NCBI GenBank assembly: GCA_002499945.1
Contig: DKYP01000197.1
Location: 5,059-11,655, forward strand
Length of the DNA stretch: 6,597 nt
Source: Lachnoclostridium sp. UBA7097
GTDB lineage: Bacteria; Bacillota; Clostridia; Lachnospirales; Lachnospiraceae
Direction: 5' to 3'
Positions 5,214-6,597 of this stretch are shown here, in pieces. Every line of letters starts with the position of its first letter. Within the stretch, counting starts at the first letter, position 1. Position numbers and translations under genes: made by a program. The notes under the pieces are model-generated. The model was not told where the DNA came from, made no database searches, and was given only the letters and a program-made list of their open reading frames with translations.

Positions 5214-6458
5214 TTAAAGGGATGAACTGTTAAGGTATTCTTCCTGGAATGGTGTGAGCACATCTATTTCCTTGCCAAGGAAGCCAAGCTTGCGGCGTGC
5301 AACTTCCATGTCGACTTCCCTTGGAACATCAATTATCTTTTCTTTAAGTTCTTTCTCATGGTCCACAAGATATTTTGCACTAAGTGCCTGTATTGCAAAG
5401 CTCATATCCATAATCTCGGCTGGATGCCCGTCACCTGCGGCAAGGTTTACAAGACGCCCTTCTGCAAGTATATATATTGTTACGCCATTTGGAAGTTTAT
5501 ATCCCATAATATTGTTACGCATTTCTTCACTTTCTATGGCTATTTCACGCAGGCGCTTCATATCAATTTCAACATCAAAATGCCCTGCATTGCAAAGAAC
5601 TGCCCCTTCTTTCATTTCCATAAAATCTTCTTCATCAATTACACCTGCACAGCCTGTAACTGTAACAAAGAAATCACCATGCTTTGCTGCTTCTTTCATA
5701 GGCATTACTTCAAACCCGTCCATTACAGCCTCTATAGCCTTAACAGGGTCAATCTCTGTAACAATAACACGTGCCCCAAGGGCCTTTGCCCTCATTGAAA
5801 CGCCCTTGCCGCACCAGCCATAACCTGCAACTACTACAATCTTCCCGGCAACAATAAGGTTTGTAGTCCTGTTAATGCCATCCCATACAGACTGCCCTGT
5901 ACCATACCTGTTATCAAAAAGATGCTTGCAGTCTGCATTATTTACAAGAACCATTGGAAATTCAAGCTGGCCTGCTGCTGCCATTGCTTTAAGCCTTATT
6001 ATGCCTGTAGTTGTTTCCTCACATCCGCCAATTACATACTGTATCTGTTCCCTTTTTGATGTGTGCAGCATATGCACAAGGTCCCCGCCATCATCAATAA
6101 TTATATTGGCATTGTGTGAAAGTGTTTCTGATATATGCCCGTTATATTCCTCATCTGTAGCGCCATGCCATGCATACACATTTAAACCTGCACTAACAAG
6201 CGCTGCTGCCACATCATCTTGTGTTGAAAGCGGGTTGCTTCCAGTAATATACATTTCAGCACCACCTGCTGCAAGGACTTTACAAAGGTATGCAGTCTTT
6301 GCTTCTAAGTGTATTGAAAGAGCTATCTTTTTTCCTGCAAATGGCTTTGTCTGTGAAAATTCTTCTTCTAAACTGCGCAAAAGCGGGCAGTTCCTGCGTA
6401 CCCACTCAATTTTATGCTCACCTGAAGGTGAAAGTTTAATATCCCTTATCTGGCTCAT
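5214..6458 (-). CDS. ahcY: Adenosylhomocysteinase (S-adenosyl-L-homocysteine hydrolase)
   Basis: The enzyme reversibly splits S-adenosylhomocysteine to adenosine and homocysteine in the cytoplasm, using tightly bound NAD, and so relieves product inhibition of methyltransferases. At 414 residues it is the short type known from Thermotoga and Archaea. Substrate-domain motifs: HLEAKTA (50-56), GSNPLSTQDD (73-82), DDGGD (122-126; D123 equivalent to human D131), EETTTG (147-152; E148 equivalent to human E156), K178 and D182-N183 (equivalent to human K186, D190, N191). The NAD domain has GYGWCG (212-217, GxGxxG) and TEIDP (234-238). GHFDVEID (292-299) and GDGHP (342-346) carry the conserved histidines H293 and H345. 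It lacks the long C-terminal Lys/Tyr arm of the human-type enzyme and ends at EEYLNSSSL, as short-type enzymes do. The start has GGAGG 6 nt upstream. It is the first gene of an operon with the membrane protein at 4627-5184. No SAH riboswitch is visible in the short leader. All key residues are present. Confidence 0.97.
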   Translation of the reverse strand: MSQIRDIKLSPSGEHKIEWVRRNCPLLRSLEEEFSQTKPFAGKKIALSIHLEAKTAYLCKVLAAGGAEMYITGSNPLSTQDDVAAALVSAGLNVYAWHGATDEEYNGHISETLSHNANIIIDDGGDLVHMLHTSKREQIQYVIGGCEETTTGIIRLKAMAAAGQLEFPMVLVNNADCKHLFDNRYGTGQSVWDGINRTTNLIVAGKIVVVAGYGWCGKGVSMRAKALGARVIVTEIDPVKAIEAVMDGFEVMPMKEAAKHGDFFVTVTGCAGVIDEEDFMEMKEGAVLCNAGHFDVEIDMKRLREIAIESEEMRNNIMGYKLPNGVTIYILAEGRLVNLAAGDGHPAEIMDMSFAIQALSAKYLVDHEKELKEKIIDVPREVDMEVARRKLGFLGKEIDVLTPFQEEYLNSSSL

Positions 6459-6505
6459 AATAATCCTCCATACTGCCTTATATATGGCTTATAATATAAT
6501 TTTTG

Positions 6506-6559
6506 CTTTACTTTTCCGAGTATTAGTATAATTATAACATACAAATTCCAAAAGTAAAG
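6506..6559. repeat. 10-bp inverted repeat enclosing the ahcY promoter
   Basis: CTTTACTTTT (6506-6515) and AAAAGTAAAG (6550-6559) are exact complements with a 34-nt spacer. The right copy contains the -35 hexamer, the spacer contains the -10, and the left copy falls just after the predicted transcription start. This could be an operator pair for a looping or dimeric regulator; the AT-rich composition leaves room for chance. Confidence 0.4.
6531..6558 (-). promoter_or_regulatory. Promoter of the ahcY operon (extended -10)
   Basis: On the minus strand TTTACT (6558-6553) is followed after 16 nt by TATAAT (6536-6531), with TG one base upstream of the hexamer (TGTTATAAT, an extended -10). Predicted start of transcription is near 6524, giving a leader of about 65 nt, too short for most riboswitches. 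Confidence 0.6.
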
Positions 6560-6564
6560 TATAG

Positions 6565-6597
6565 TTATAATGCCACTTCAATTAGTCTTTTGGACAT
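6565..6597 (-). other. 10-residue open frame at the edge: gene end or relic of a DUF1156-type methylase start
   Basis: Reading the minus strand from the last base, ATG at 6597 is followed by nine codons and TAA (6567-6565), giving MSKRLIEVAL. It may be the C-terminus of a gene entering from outside the window, a tiny peptide, or chance. From memory, RLIEVAL matches the first residues of DUF1156 (adenine-specific DNA methylase) proteins, which normally continue with PL; here a stop interrupts. No ribosome binding site can be seen because the window ends. Confidence 0.2.

Noticed and set aside
5254..5823. Plus-strand open frames opposite the 3' half of ahcY
   Set aside because: These are low-complexity serine-rich translations of the reverse strand of a clear gene.
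6459..6530. SAM/SAH riboswitch in the ahcY leader
   Set aside because: The leader is only about 65 nt, AT-rich, and shows no GC-rich paired core of either class.
5875..6531. Long plus-strand open frame opposite ahcY (218 codons)
   Set aside because: It is antisense to a gene with complete adenosylhomocysteinase motifs, its product is S/C/P-rich without domain features, and no ribosome binding site supports it.

Overview
The window is low-GC DNA with strong GGAGG-type ribosome binding sites spaced 6 nt from their ATGs, Rho-independent terminators and a typical Gram-positive lipoprotein signal. Together with an Rpn/PDDEXK transposase-family nuclease, an AGCS symporter and a Thermotoga/Clostridia-type short S-adenosylhomocysteine hydrolase, this points to a gut-type Clostridia member, probably Lachnospiraceae. 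That is an inference from gene style, not from a database match.

Layout, left to right. (1) 1-89: the far edge holds two adjacent hairpins, the second a perfect 12-bp inverted repeat, downstream of a minus-strand lipoprotein gene. (2) 90-1286 (minus): secreted lipoprotein, probable beta-propeller of unknown function; its real start is an internal ATG chosen by a strong Shine-Dalgarno. (3) 1287-1612: its promoter, an upstream array of TTTAAT-like hexamers at 11-bp spacing that looks like a response-regulator binding site, an unexplained GC-rich island, and a terminator for the next gene. (4) 1613-2563 (minus): Rpn-family PD-(D/E)XK nuclease with a 12-bp tandem duplication in its coding sequence. 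(5) 2564-2866: a divergent promoter region with one good promoter in each direction and several inverted repeats on the symporter side. (6) 2867-4552 (plus): sodium/proton-coupled alanine/glycine symporter (AGCS family) carrying an unusual insertion of about 100 residues before its last membrane segments. (7) 4541-4616: tandem inverted repeats that end the symporter and the convergent operon. (8) 5184-4627 and 6458-5214 (both minus): a two-gene operon with ahcY first and a small two-helix membrane protein with a coiled coil second. (9) 6459-6597: the ahcY promoter inside a 10-bp inverted repeat, then a 10-residue open frame running into the window edge.

Functionally these are mostly independent units. 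ahcY serves the activated methyl cycle by clearing S-adenosylhomocysteine, and its operon partner has no recognised function. The symporter imports small neutral amino acids. I see no CRISPR array, rRNA, tRNA, complete insertion sequence or recognisable defence island. The most interesting leads are the phased hexamer array upstream of the lipoprotein, the inserted domain in the symporter, the ahcY-linked membrane protein, and a possible remnant of a DUF1156-type methylase start at the right edge.
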